Of a stretch of 64,000 nucleotides of DNA, positions 27,701 through 35,428 are shown piece by piece (the stretch's first letter is position 1; every line of letters starts with the position of its first letter). The DNA lies in contig JAKBAD010000001.1 of the NCBI GenBank assembly GCA_021809435.1, forward strand, positions 124,001 through 188,000. Reading direction: 5' to 3'. Source of the stretch: Pseudomonadota bacterium (GTDB taxonomy: Bacteria > Pseudomonadota > Alphaproteobacteria > Acetobacterales > Acetobacteraceae). The translations under genes were made by a program, and so were the position numbers. A model generated the notes under the pieces. It saw only the letters and a program-made list of their open reading frames with translations, was not told where the DNA came from and made no database searches.

Positions 27701-28865
27701 CGGCTTCGCGGGCGGCAACGCCCTGCTCATCCTCGATGATCCAACCCAGGCCAGCCTGCCGGTATCTGGCATGGCGGGGGGCGATGCCATCGACCTCGTC
27801 GGCATCAATCCCAGCCACGTGGCCTATGCGGGCGGCATGGTCGAAATCGGCGGCGTGGCGGCGTTTTCCCTGGCGCTTGGCGGCGGCACCCTCACCACCC
27901 TCGCCGATCAGGCGGGCGGCGCGCTGCTCACCGTCAATGGCCAACTACCCTGTTTCGCGCGCGGCACGCCCATCCTCACCCCTCACGGCTACCGCCCCGT
28001 CGAGAGCTTCTCTCCCGGCGATCCGGTGGTCACCGCCTTTGGCCAAACCCGCCCGGTGCGCTGGCTGGGCTGGCGCACGCTCGACCTCGCCGGCGCCACC
28101 GGCCATGAAGCCTGGCCCGTGCTCATCGCCCCCCACGCCTTCGGCCCCGGCCGCCCGGCGCGCGCGCTGCGCCTCTCGCCCAATCATTGCCTGTTCCTCG
28201 AAGGCGTGCTCATCCCCGTCACCGCCCTGGTCAATGGCGTCACCATCACGCGTGAGCGCGGCGCCAAGGCCGCCAGCTATTACCATCTGGAGCTCGACCG
28301 CCACGACATCCTGCTCGCCGATGGCCTGGCCTGCGAATCCTATCTCGATACCGGCAACCGCGCCGCGCTCTATACCGGGCGCGGGCGCCATTCGCCGGCC
28401 CGCCGGCCCTTCGCGCCCATCGTCACCAGCGGCCTCAAGCTCACCCGTGCCCGCCAAGCCCTGGCGCGCGTGGCCGAGGCCCAGGGCTTCACCCGCACCT
28501 ACCAGCCCCGCCTCAAAGCCTTCTCCGGCGGCATCACCGCCTGGCCCGAGTTCACCCAGGCCAATACCCAGCGCCTGGCCCGCTTTCGCTTCCCCCGCCC
28601 CGTGCGCCGCCTCATTTTGCTCGCCCCCACCGCCGCCCCGGCCGAAACCGCCCCTACCTCCGATGATTGGCGTGAGCTTTCCGTCTGCCTCGCGCCCACA
28701 CCGGGCCTGCGCCTGGGCACGGGCTGGCACCCGCCCGCCATCGGTGATACCGGCACCTGGATGGGCGCGCGCGCCGAGCTTTCCCTCACCCAGGCGCGCG
28801 CCGAAATCACCCTCACCCTCGCCGCCATCGCCCAATATTGGGCCCGTTTCCCCACTCCCCCTTGA
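24711..28865 (+). CDS. Large repeat-rich surface protein with Hint_2 domain
   Basis: A 1384-residue protein starting at GTG 24711. Residues 1-1080 are Gly/Ala/Leu/Thr-rich beta-repeat sequence with very low charge and many short TLTG/LxGAATL-type strands, as in beta-helical adhesins. A Hint (hedgehog/intein) domain begins at Cys1081 (CFARGTPILTPHGYRPVESF) and includes LRLSPNHCLFLEG and YHLELDRHDILLADGLACES, the Hint_2 signature. A C-terminal extension of about 150 residues follows, so there is no terminal HN splice junction. I see no signal peptide and no autotransporter beta-barrel. Export by type I secretion and self-cleavage are inferences. Confidence 0.8.
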   Translation: MPGQIDITAPATLSVLAGSASPSSLIDLPPPPSLAEIGGSGTLSVTLTAGNSQAVLAVAGAAGVTLAGGGDALTLSGTVLELNAALTGLTLAEPLGATSDLLTLTASDGALATAATFAVKAISTLGPAFVAPPTLVPVMAGTVALVPGLLIADPIASGLAAMGLGREETLSLTLSVTSGVLLLPGLGAQSGVAATGVGSPQIELTFTANELAEVNSLLTGLAVTGVTQWGENLYYTLWNLSGPLPQSVTSGNLFLYSPHTLASTGTLALGGETVISGPTSLTTPLTGFTELIGPAAGALTLAPSANLLVPEAGLTLSGTSMVRGQLSAASLSVTGTVFTASAPVIAGHLALAPNAVLTFANGLSAAASIATDYAEGISLGTGAVLAGAGQLSVGYFSESGLITGAGTILAPSGDTLTLAAGAVTGGVDLAVQGGGAMVLGPLAQLYGVFLNTPLTIASDVTLSFLTAAAQPLTGGYAGTLGGQGGAFIISGAQNFAGTIAGFQAGDELVFPGLTGVSVYNVTANGFAVAGIDQYGSTQSFTFAAAIPASLAVAAGLDTQGDPAIYLRAASAQLSQAAPLADSAGTPQLLAGLALALGAPTTNALSLTLAVGHGGLAVGGASFAPTITLTGASLSALNAELAALSYLGTGLADQLTLTATTGIPGGLSETISISPAAAGAAAFTPGAAFSAAELVSFTGTTGAIGQPLAVGGLAVTGTADFSAPISAAGYGGTALLVDAGGDALFGPAASAWLTGNVTLGDTAGPGQLDIWGASLSVTGTLGESAGSAAFITGAATFAGAIDLQGGANLNLAGSLAAATATLDAGATLLAFGGAALSLGTLANSGAITLANAATAALTAYAGAGTLALGGQASLGVTGTLALTGGLLALGPGATLMAAGLNTAAGLVQAAGLIAAGASATLGAVSLTGGTLAAATLTEAGTLTGQGVIKDTSLTLTGGLEAVGGQLLVGGALSAPGSLVVASTGTLELAGAASGAGGIGFAGGNALLILDDPTQASLPVSGMAGGDAIDLVGINPSHVAYAGGMVEIGGVAAFSLALGGGTLTTLADQAGGALLTVNGQLPCFARGTPILTPHGYRPVESFSPGDPVVTAFGQTRPVRWLGWRTLDLAGATGHEAWPVLIAPHAFGPGRPARALRLSPNHCLFLEGVLIPVTALVNGVTITRERGAKAASYYHLELDRHDILLADGLACESYLDTGNRAALYTGRGRHSPARRPFAPIVTSGLKLTRARQALARVAEAQGFTRTYQPRLKAFSGGITAWPEFTQANTQRLARFRFPRPVRRLILLAPTAAPAETAPTSDDWRELSVCLAPTPGLRLGTGWHPPAIGDTGTWMGARAELSLTQARAEITLTLAAIAQYWARFPTPP

Positions 28866-29009
28866 CCTTCTCCCCATAACCCTGTACCCGCGCCCCCCAT
28901 TGCCGGGAACGCGGACAAGCGGTGGTCGCTTGCGCCCGCTCGTCGCGGTGTTCGTGAGAACCCCAGACGAGACTACCGGTGCAATTCGAACGAGAAAGGT
29001 GTCCGCGCC

Positions 29010-29624
29010 ATGACCAAGCGCGCTGAAAGCAAATTCAAGATCAACCGCCGCCTTGGCGTGAACCTGTGGGGCCGTGCCAAGTCCCCGGTCAACAAGCGCG
29101 AATACGGCCCCGGCCAGCATGGCCAGCGCCGCAAGAAGCCCTCCGACTTCGGCGTGCAGCTGATGGCCAAGCAGAAGCTCAAGGGCTATTACGGCAACAT
29201 CTCGGAAAAATCCTTCCGTAAATATTATGAAGAGGCCGTGCGCCGCAAGGGCGACACCTCCGAGAACCTGATCGAGCTGCTCGAGCGCCGCCTGGATGCG
29301 GTGATTTACCGCATGAAGCTCGCCCTCACCCCCTTCGCCGCCCGTCAGTTCGTCTCGCACGGCCACGTGCTGGTCAACGGCAAGCGCCTGAACATCCCCT
29401 CCTATCAGGTCAAGAACGACGACGTGATCGAGGTCCGTGAGAAGTCCAAGCAGCTCGCCGTGGTGCTCGATGCCGCCCAGTCCGCCGAGCGCGACGTGCC
29501 GGAATATGTCGAGATCGACCATCGCGCCATGAAGGGCCGCTTCGTGCGCGCGCCCAAGCTGTCGGATGTTCCCTATCCCGTGCAGATGGAACCGCACCTG
29601 GTGGTCGAGTTCTATTCGCGCTAA
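29010..29624 (+). CDS. rpsD: 30S ribosomal protein S4
   Basis: A 204-residue S4 protein: [20 protein letters not shown] at the N-terminus, then the S4 RNA-binding domain ([29 protein letters not shown]). S4 nucleates assembly of the small subunit body. It stands alone here. The 140-bp region upstream contains a CAAGCG/CGCTTG hairpin that might be part of an autoregulatory leader. A classical terminator follows. Confidence 0.97.
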   Translation: MTKRAESKFKINRRLGVNLWGRAKSPVNKREYGPGQHGQRRKKPSDFGVQLMAKQKLKGYYGNISEKSFRKYYEEAVRRKGDTSENLIELLERRLDAVIYRMKLALTPFAARQFVSHGHVLVNGKRLNIPSYQVKNDDVIEVREKSKQLAVVLDAAQSAERDVPEYVEIDHRAMKGRFVRAPKLSDVPYPVQMEPHLVVEFYSR

Positions 29625-29647
29625 TCGGCCGCTCATCGCAGCTACGG

Positions 29648-29676
29648 AAAACGGCGCCCTCGCGGCGCCGTTTTTT
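29648..29676 (+). terminator. Rho-independent terminator of rpsD
   Basis: Stem AAAACGGCGCC/GGCGCCGTTTT with loop CTCGC, followed by a T-tract (TTTTTTG). It lies 24 bp after the rpsD stop. Confidence 0.92.
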
Positions 29677-29761
29677 GTTTGTCACCCTTGGGAGACATAA
29701 GCGTTACAGGCAGGCGCTAAAAACCCGGCATGCAAACAGCCCCTCTCAAGGAGATCTCCTG

Positions 29762-30151
29762 ATGCGCCATATCCCGCTTGCCCTCTTGCTCACCCTGGCT
29801 CCCGGCCTGGCCTTGGCGCAAACCCCGCCCGCCCCGTCGCCGGGCGCGCCGTGGCCTGGTCCCGGCATGGGCTATCCCGGCCCCGGCGGCCCCATGCGGC
29901 CCGCACATCGCGGCGCTTTTGGCCCCGAGCAGATGCTCCTCGACTTCTACACCGCCAACACCACCCATGACGGCCACCTGACCCTCGCCCAGGCCAAGGC
30001 CGCCAATTTCCGCCCCGTCATCGATCATTTCGCCGAAATCGACGTCAAGAAGCGCGGCTACATCACCTTCTACGACATCGAGGCCTGGCGGCTCGATGAC
30101 CTCGCCCAGCATCTCGAACAGCGCGCCAACGCCCTGCGCGCCCAGGACTAA
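29762..30151 (+). CDS. Small secreted EF-hand-like protein
   Basis: A 129-residue exported protein. The signal peptide RHIPLALLLTLAPGLALAQ is followed by a Pro/Gly-rich linker and two EF-hand-like helices-loops: THDGHLTLAQAKAANF and FAEIDVKKRGYITFYDIEAW. The second loop lacks several acidic ligands (D-V-K-K-R-G), so calcium binding is doubtful there. The ATG at 29762 follows AAGGAG. The stop codon lies inside the first unit of a 15-bp tandem repeat. The function is unknown; such EF-hand proteins are frequent and small in alphaproteobacteria. Confidence 0.75.
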   Translation: MRHIPLALLLTLAPGLALAQTPPAPSPGAPWPGPGMGYPGPGGPMRPAHRGAFGPEQMLLDFYTANTTHDGHLTLAQAKAANFRPVIDHFAEIDVKKRGYITFYDIEAWRLDDLAQHLEQRANALRAQD

Positions 30152-30215
30152 CCAGCCCAGAACTAACCAGCCCAGAACTAACCAGCCCAGGACTAACCAG
30201 CCCAGAACCGACCAG
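30141..30215. repeat. Five 15-bp tandem repeats at the 3' end of the EF-hand gene
   Basis: Five units of CCCAG(A/G)ACTAACCAG run from 30141 to 30215; the last is diverged (ACCGACCAG). The first unit carries the EF-hand stop codon. Because the period is a multiple of three, TAA recurs in frame at 30149, 30164, 30179 and 30194. Confidence 0.95.
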
Positions 30216-30227
30216 CCCGCCACGAAA

Positions 30228-30257
30228 AAAGGCGCCCGCGTTCGCCCGGGCGCCTTT
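30228..30257. terminator. Bidirectional terminator between convergent small-protein genes
   Basis: Stem AAAGGCGCCCG/CGGGCGCCTTT with an 8-nt loop. A-rich sequence before and T-rich sequence after make it usable in both directions. Confidence 0.85.
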
Positions 30258-30278
30258 GTCATGCCAAGGCGATCGCCC

Positions 30279-30623
30279 TCAAGGCGTGTTCTGGCGCCCT
30301 TTGGCAAAGCTCTGGCCAGGTGTGGCGTTGGGGTCGCCGGTCACAAACATCTGGTGCAGCACATCATGCAATGTGGGGCTGCTGGCGGCGTTGCCCGGCT
30401 CGGCACCGCCCATGGTGGCCGGGCTCGGCGTGGCGGCAACTCCAGGGGCCGCCGCCGGGGCGTTCGTCCCCAGGCCAGGAAGCTGGTTCAACACCGAACC
30501 CGGCCCGAACAGATGGATCACCTGCCCCGAAGGCGGCGGGGTCAGATAGGAGCGCGCGAGCGCCGGTGTGGCGCCCAGGCTCAGGGTCAGGCAGGCGAGC
30601 AGGGTTGTGCGCAGGGGGGGCAT
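30279..30623 (-). CDS. Small exported Pro/Ala-rich protein, unknown function
   Basis: A 114-residue protein I do not recognise. A signal peptide is clear (MPPLRTTLLACLTLSLGATP then ALA, cleavage near residue 23). The mature part is Pro/Ala/Gly-rich and low in charge, with a short conserved-looking segment HDVLHQMFVTGDPN. Codon use matches its neighbours. It is convergent with the EF-hand gene and shares its terminator, and is divergent from the FrnE-like gene with a gap of 179 bp that shows no other gene. Confidence 0.6.
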   Translation of the reverse strand: MPPLRTTLLACLTLSLGATPALARSYLTPPPSGQVIHLFGPGSVLNQLPGLGTNAPAAAPGVAATPSPATMGGAEPGNAASSPTLHDVLHQMFVTGDPNATPGQSFAKGRQNTP

Positions 30624-30802
30624 ATGGGTCTCCAGGTCGGGGCCCAGCCCTCATGGCGGGCTAGGCCAAGCTCCTGCCATAAGGCCCCGCCAGCCCGGGT
30701 TGCAAGGGGGCGCGCGGGCAGGGCAGGGTCGCGGCCGGGCACGGGGCCAGGGGGGCAGCAAATTTCTCGCGCCTCCCGCCCCGCTGGGCTAAGATCAGCG
30801 CC

Positions 30803-31471
30803 ATGAACTCCCTCGCCCCCCGGCCCGCGCGCCTGAACATCGAAATCGTGTTCGATTTCGTCTGCCCCTGGTGTTATCTCGGCGTCCGCCGGCTGCTCCA
30901 GCTGCTCGCCCGCCGGCCCGATATGCCGGTCGAGTTGAGCTGGCGCCCGTTCCTCCTCAACCCCGACATGCCCCGCACCGGCATGCCCCGCGCCGATTAC
31001 ATGATCCGCAAATTCGGCGCCGAGGATCGCGCGCGCCGGTTATATGCCTCCATCGCCGAGCTGGGCGCGCATGAGGGCGTGGCCTTCAATTTCGCCGCCA
31101 TCCGCCGCACCCCCAACTCGGTCGATGCCCACCGTCTGGTGCGCGAAGCGGCGCGCGCCGGCGTCGCCACCCGTCTTGTCGAGCATATTTTCGCCGCTCA
31201 TTTCATCGAGGGGCAGGATATCGGCAGCCACGCCGTGCTCGCCTCGCTCGCCGCCTCCTGCGGCCTGGATGCCGCCCAGGCCGCCGAGTTTCTGGCTTCT
31301 GGCGAGGGCGCCGAGGCCGTGCACGCCGAGAACCTGCATGCCCACCGCCTCGGCATCAACGGCGTCCCCTGCTTCCTCATCGAGGGCGAACACGCCATCG
31401 CCGGCGCGCAGGAGCCCGAAGTGCTCGAACGCCTGCTCGAACTCGCCCTCTGCACCGCCCGCGACCTGTGA
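30803..31471 (+). CDS. DsbA-family oxidoreductase (FrnE/2-hydroxychromene-2-carboxylate isomerase-like)
   Basis: A 222-residue thioredoxin-fold protein of the FrnE branch. The CPWC motif is at 21-24 (FVCPWCYLG), followed by the helical insertion and the cis-Pro region GINGVPCFLIEG. There is no signal peptide, which fits FrnE proteins, cytoplasmic thiol-disulfide enzymes often linked to oxidative stress. Naphthalene-type isomerase activity is less likely because the CPWC pair is kept. No obvious operon partner: the next gene starts about 100 bp later behind its own GGAGG site. Confidence 0.85.
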   Translation: MNSLAPRPARLNIEIVFDFVCPWCYLGVRRLLQLLARRPDMPVELSWRPFLLNPDMPRTGMPRADYMIRKFGAEDRARRLYASIAELGAHEGVAFNFAAIRRTPNSVDAHRLVREAARAGVATRLVEHIFAAHFIEGQDIGSHAVLASLAASCGLDAAQAAEFLASGEGAEAVHAENLHAHRLGINGVPCFLIEGEHAIAGAQEPEVLERLLELALCTARDL

Positions 31472-31568
31472 CCCCACATGTTTTGACTTGCGAAAGACCG
31501 CCCAAGCCCGCAAAAACCGTTAACCGGCAAACCATACGGAGACCGCTCTCCGAAAACGCGGAGGCTTC

Positions 31569-33113
31569 ATGAACGGCGCTCAAACATTGGTGGCAACCCT
31601 GGCGGGGCAGGGGGTCGAGATTTGTTTCGCCAATCCCGGCACGTCTGAAATGCATTTCCTCGCCGCGCTCGATGGCGCGCCCCTGCGCGCCGTGCCCTGC
31701 CTGTTCGAGGGCGTGGCCACCGGCGCGGCCGATGGGTGGTATCGCATGCGTGACCACCCCGCCGCCACGCTGCTCCATCTCGGCCCCGGTCTCGCCAATG
31801 GGCTGGCCAACATCCACAATGCCCGCCGCGCCTCGAGCGCCATGGTCAATATCGTGGGCGAGCACGCGCTCTCCCACCTCAAATACGACCCGCCTCTGGC
31901 CTCCGACCTCGAAGGCCTGGCCCGTCCCTTAAGTCATTTTCTGCGCCGCTCCGCCTCCGCCGTCGATATCGCCTGGGACACCGCCGCCGCCGTGCGCGCG
32001 GCCGCCGCTCATCCCGGCCGCATCGCCACCCTCATCCTGCCCGGAGACACCGCCTGGGCCGAAGCCCCACCGGCCGCGCTGCCCGCCTTCGCCCCAACCC
32101 CGCTCAAAACCCCCGATCCCGCGCGCATCCAGGCCATCGCGCGCGTGCTGCGCGCGGGCGAGCCCGCCATGCTCATTCTGGCCAACAAGGCCACGCGCGG
32201 GCGGGCTTTGGCGCTGGCCGGGCGCGTGGCGGCGGCGGGCTGCCGGCTGGGCAGCCAGTTCTTCACCGCCCGCATCGAGCGCGGCGCCGGCCGCACCCCG
32301 CTCGAGCGCATCCCCTACGCGGTTGATCAGGCCATCGCCTTCCTCGCGCCCATCCGCCATCTCATCACGCTCGAAACCACCGAGCCGGTGGCGTTCTTCG
32401 CCTATCCCGGCAAGCCCAGCCAGCTCAAGGCGCCGGGCACGCTGGTCCACACCCTCGCCGCGCCCGATGAAGACAGCGCCCAGGCGCTCGACATGCTGCT
32501 CGAGGCCCTGGGTCCATCAGCCAGCCCCCCTCTGGTGCAACCGCGCCTCGAAACCCCGCCCCCCACTGGCGCGCTCACGCCGCTCAGCATTGCCCAGGCG
32601 CTCGCCGCCGCCATCCCCGAAGGGTGTATCGTGGTCGATGAATCCCTCACCACCGGGCGCGAGACCATGGGCCACACCATGGGCGCCAAGCCCCATGATC
32701 TTATCAACAACATGGGCGGCTCAATTGGCTATGCCACGCCGCTCGCCACCGGCGCCGCGCTGGCCGCGCCCGGCCGGCGGGTGTTTTGCCTGGTGGGCGA
32801 TGGCAGCGCCATGTACACCATCCAATCCCTCTGGACCCAGGCGCGCGAGGGGCTCGACATCACCACCCTCATCTTCGCCAACAACCAATACGCCATCCTC
32901 AAGGCCGAATGCGCCAACATGGGCGCCGGCAGCCCCGGCCCCCAGGCCATGAACCTGATCGACATCGCCCGCCCGGCCATAGAGTGGTGCGCCATGGCCA
33001 AATCCATGGGCGTGCCCGCGCACAGCGTCACCACCGCCGAGGCACTTCACCAAGCCCTGGCCAACTCATGCCGCGAACCCGGCCCCTGCCTGATCGAGGT
33101 AAAACTGGCCTGA
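31569..33113 (+). CDS. ThDP-dependent enzyme, acetolactate synthase large-subunit-like
   Basis: A 514-residue ThDP enzyme. The N-terminal Pyr domain has NPGTSEMHFLAALD and the catalytic glutamate E47 (CLFEGVATGAADG). The central domain is of the ThDP-M type. The C-terminal PP domain has GDGSAMYTIQSLWTQAR ending in NNQ. It is shorter than true IlvB (about 570) and has no small-subunit gene beside it. It groups with stand-alone 'acetolactate synthase-like' and benzoylformate-decarboxylase-like proteins. The reaction is unknown. Confidence 0.8.
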   Translation: MNGAQTLVATLAGQGVEICFANPGTSEMHFLAALDGAPLRAVPCLFEGVATGAADGWYRMRDHPAATLLHLGPGLANGLANIHNARRASSAMVNIVGEHALSHLKYDPPLASDLEGLARPLSHFLRRSASAVDIAWDTAAAVRAAAAHPGRIATLILPGDTAWAEAPPAALPAFAPTPLKTPDPARIQAIARVLRAGEPAMLILANKATRGRALALAGRVAAAGCRLGSQFFTARIERGAGRTPLERIPYAVDQAIAFLAPIRHLITLETTEPVAFFAYPGKPSQLKAPGTLVHTLAAPDEDSAQALDMLLEALGPSASPPLVQPRLETPPPTGALTPLSIAQALAAAIPEGCIVVDESLTTGRETMGHTMGAKPHDLINNMGGSIGYATPLATGAALAAPGRRVFCLVGDGSAMYTIQSLWTQAREGLDITTLIFANNQYAILKAECANMGAGSPGPQAMNLIDIARPAIEWCAMAKSMGVPAHSVTTAEALHQALANSCREPGPCLIEVKLA

Positions 33114-33143
33114 GCGGCCCAAACATCCAAAAGTTTTTGCGGG

Positions 33144-33178
33144 GTTTGGGGCGCTTTTTGCCAAAAAGCGCCCCAAAC
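33144..33178. terminator. Long hairpin between convergent ThDP enzyme and enoyl-CoA hydratase (repeat family copy 1)
   Basis: A perfect 16-bp stem, GTTTGGGGCGCTTTTT paired with its complement across a 3-nt loop. It is preceded by AAAAGTTTTTG. A related hairpin occurs at 35429-35457 and a looser one near 49057. Confidence 0.8.
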
Positions 33179-33189
33179 TCTTTATGTCC

Positions 33190-33963
33190 CTACCCAAATT
33201 TCGCCGCACGTTTTTGCAAAAACGCCGCCACCCCTTCGGCGAAATCCGGGTGCAACCCGGCCGCGCGCTGATTTTCAATCTCCAACGCCAGCTCCTCATC
33301 CAGCGTCGAGCCACACGCCGCCCAGGCCGCCTGGCGGGTGAGGCGCAGCGCATTGCCCGAGCCCCCCGCCAGCCGCGTGGCCATGGCCAGCGCCTCGGCC
33401 TCCACCTGCTCATCGGCCACCACCCGGTTCACCAGCCCCCAGGCCAGCGCCTGCGGCGCGGTCACCTTGTCGCCCAGCAGCATCATCTCCATCGCGCGCG
33501 CGCGCCCCACGGCCTTGGTCAGCAGCCAGGGCGCGCCGCCATCGGGCACCAGCCCAATCTTGCCAAACGCCACCGCGAAATAGGCACTCTCTCCGGTCAC
33601 GATCAAATCGCCCAGCAGCGCCAGCGACACACCAAACCCCGCCGCGCAGCCCTGCACGGCGCAAATCAGCGGCACGGCCAGATCGCGCGCCTTGCGCACC
33701 AGCGGGTTCAAATGCCGCGCCACCGAGCCCCCCAAATCCGTCTCGCCCGGCTTAATGCCCCCGCCCGGCCCGCCCAAATTGGCGCCGGCGCAAAACGCCT
33801 CCGGCCGTCCGGCCAGCACAATTGCCCGCGCCCGCGTTTCCTCGCGCGTCAGCGCCTCGCACAGCCCGTCGATCATCTCCATGGTCAGCGCATTGCGCGT
33901 CGCCGGATCATTAACCCGAATCAGGCTCACCGCCCCATGGGTTTCGGTCAGCAATTTGGTCAT
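33190..33963 (-). CDS. Enoyl-CoA hydratase/isomerase family protein
   Basis: A crotonase-fold protein of 257 residues. The oxyanion-hole segments are AFCAGANLGG and AVQGCAAGFGVSLAL, followed by the FGKIGLVPDGGAPWLL region, where the second catalytic acid usually sits near a Glu. Here the position reads VPDGG, so hydratase activity is not certain and another crotonase reaction is possible. It stands alone on the minus strand. Substrate is unknown; fatty-acid or amino-acid degradation is typical. Confidence 0.85.
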   Translation of the reverse strand: MTKLLTETHGAVSLIRVNDPATRNALTMEMIDGLCEALTREETRARAIVLAGRPEAFCAGANLGGPGGGIKPGETDLGGSVARHLNPLVRKARDLAVPLICAVQGCAAGFGVSLALLGDLIVTGESAYFAVAFGKIGLVPDGGAPWLLTKAVGRARAMEMMLLGDKVTAPQALAWGLVNRVVADEQVEAEALAMATRLAGGSGNALRLTRQAAWAACGSTLDEELALEIENQRAAGLHPDFAEGVAAFLQKRAAKFG

Positions 33964-34069
33964 GGCAGTTCCCTCGTGGTTTCCCTATAGGGAAGCGCGG
34001 TGCCGTGGCCTTGTCAATTCCGTGCTCCTGCCCCATGTGCGCCGTCTCGCCACAAATAATGCGCCACAC

Positions 34070-34086
34070 TGTTCCGTAACGCAGCA
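34070..34086. promoter_or_regulatory. Candidate activator dyad upstream of the sigma-54 promoter
   Basis: The 17-bp sequence TGTTCCGTAACGCAGCA has 6 of 8 complementary pairs around a central A. It lies about 50 bp upstream of the -24 element, a suitable place for a sigma-54 enhancer-binding protein. This is inference. Confidence 0.4.
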
Positions 34087-34126
34087 CCCGCCCCGGTTGT
34101 GAGCGGCGGTTCAGGCCGCCTGGCGT

Positions 34127-34143
34127 TTGGCACGGCTCTTGCT
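34127..34143 (+). promoter_or_regulatory. Sigma-54 (RpoN) -24/-12 promoter of the iron alcohol dehydrogenase
   Basis: TTGGCACG-N4-TTGCT matches the sigma-54 consensus YTGGCACG-N4-TTGCW at every defined position. It is on the coding strand, about 75 bp before the ATG at 34219. Confidence 0.85.
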
Positions 34144-34218
34144 GTTCATCACGTGCTCCCCGTGGGACGACCAAAACCCGCAATCTTTGCACATAAACAA
34201 AACGATCAGGAAACGTAA

Positions 34219-35391
34219 ATGAGCTATCATAACATCGCCGACCGTACCGACAGTTTCTTCATTCCCTGCGTCACCCTCATCGGGCCTGGCTGCGCGCGCG
34301 AGACCGGCCCGCGCGCCAAGGCCCTGGGCGCCAAAAAAGCGCTCATCGTCACCGATGCCGGGCTGCACAAAATGGGTGTCTCCACCCTCATCGAGGGGTA
34401 TCTGCGCGAGGCCGGGCTGCAAGCCGTTATCTTCGCGGGCGCCGAACCCAACCCCACCGACCTCAACGTGCATGACGGCGTGAAAGTCTATCAGGACGCA
34501 GGCTGCGACTTCATCGTCTCGCTGGGCGGCGGCTCCTCGCATGATTGCGCCAAGGGCATCGGCCTGGTCACCGCCGGCGGCGGCCATATCCGCGATTATG
34601 AGGGCATCGATAAATCAAGCGTGCCCATGACCCCCCTCATCGCCATCAACACCACCGCGGGCACGGCGTCGGAAATGACGCGCTTTTGCATCATCACCAA
34701 CTCCTCGACACATGTGAAAATGGCGATCGTCGATTGGCGCTGCACGCCGCTCATCGCCATCGACGATCCGCGCCTGATGGTGGCCATGCCCCCCAGCCTC
34801 ACCGCCGCCACCGGCATGGATGCGCTGACCCACGCGGTCGAGGCGTATGTCTCCACCGCCGCCACCCCCATTACCGATGCCTGCGCCGAGAAAGCCATAG
34901 CCCTGATCGGCGAGTTTTTGCCCAAGGCGGTGGCGAATGGCGATGACATGGAAGCCCGCGCGGCCATGTGCTACGCGCAATATCTGGCCGGCATGGCGTT
35001 CAACAACGCCTCGCTCGGCTATGTGCACGCCATGGCCCACCAGCTGGGCGGCTTCTATAATCTGCCGCATGGCGTCTGCAACGCCATCCTGCTGCCTCAT
35101 GTGTGCAGCTTTAATCTCATCGCCAAAGCCGAGCGTTATGCCACCATCGGCGAGCTTCTGGGCGCCGAGACCGAAGGGCTGAGCACCCCCGAGGCCGCCG
35201 AGCTGGCCATCGACACCATCAAGTCCCTCTCCAAATCCGTAGGCATTCCCTCAGGCCTTGCCGAGCTCGGCGTGAAGGAAGCCGATCACGAGGTGATGGC
35301 CGGCAACGCCCAGAAGGATGCCTGCATGCTCACCAACCCGCGCAAGGCGACGCTCAAGCAGGTCATCGCCATTTTCGAAGCCGCGATGTGA
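34219..35391 (+). CDS. Iron-containing alcohol dehydrogenase (group III)
   Basis: A 390-residue NAD(P)-dependent alcohol dehydrogenase of the FucO/1,3-propanediol dehydrogenase family. The cofactor motif SLGGGSSHDCAKG is near residue 101. The four metal ligands are D201 and H205 (GMDALTHAVEAY), H270 (YVHAMAHQLGG) and H284 (NLPHG), with the same final spacing as FucO. AGGAAAC precedes the ATG. A perfect sigma-54 promoter and an upstream dyad suggest induction by a substrate-sensing enhancer-binding protein not seen in the window. Alcohol substrate unknown. Confidence 0.92.
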   Translation: MSYHNIADRTDSFFIPCVTLIGPGCARETGPRAKALGAKKALIVTDAGLHKMGVSTLIEGYLREAGLQAVIFAGAEPNPTDLNVHDGVKVYQDAGCDFIVSLGGGSSHDCAKGIGLVTAGGGHIRDYEGIDKSSVPMTPLIAINTTAGTASEMTRFCIITNSSTHVKMAIVDWRCTPLIAIDDPRLMVAMPPSLTAATGMDALTHAVEAYVSTAATPITDACAEKAIALIGEFLPKAVANGDDMEARAAMCYAQYLAGMAFNNASLGYVHAMAHQLGGFYNLPHGVCNAILLPHVCSFNLIAKAERYATIGELLGAETEGLSTPEAAELAIDTIKSLSKSVGIPSGLAELGVKEADHEVMAGNAQKDACMLTNPRKATLKQVIAIFEAAM

Positions 35392-35428
35392 AGTGCCGAT
35401 AACTTAAAAAAGAAACTCAAAATAAGAC

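Noticed and set aside
30141-30215. CRISPR-like array
   Set aside because: The 15-bp units are directly adjacent with no spacers. The 67-bp array at 55562 also has no variable spacers, and no cas genes are present.
34111-34194. 27-residue minus-strand frame with a CxxC (MCKDCGFW) in the sigma-54 promoter region
   Set aside because: No ribosome site, no clear promoter on that strand, and it overlaps the promoter of the iron alcohol dehydrogenase. It may be chance; conservation would be needed.
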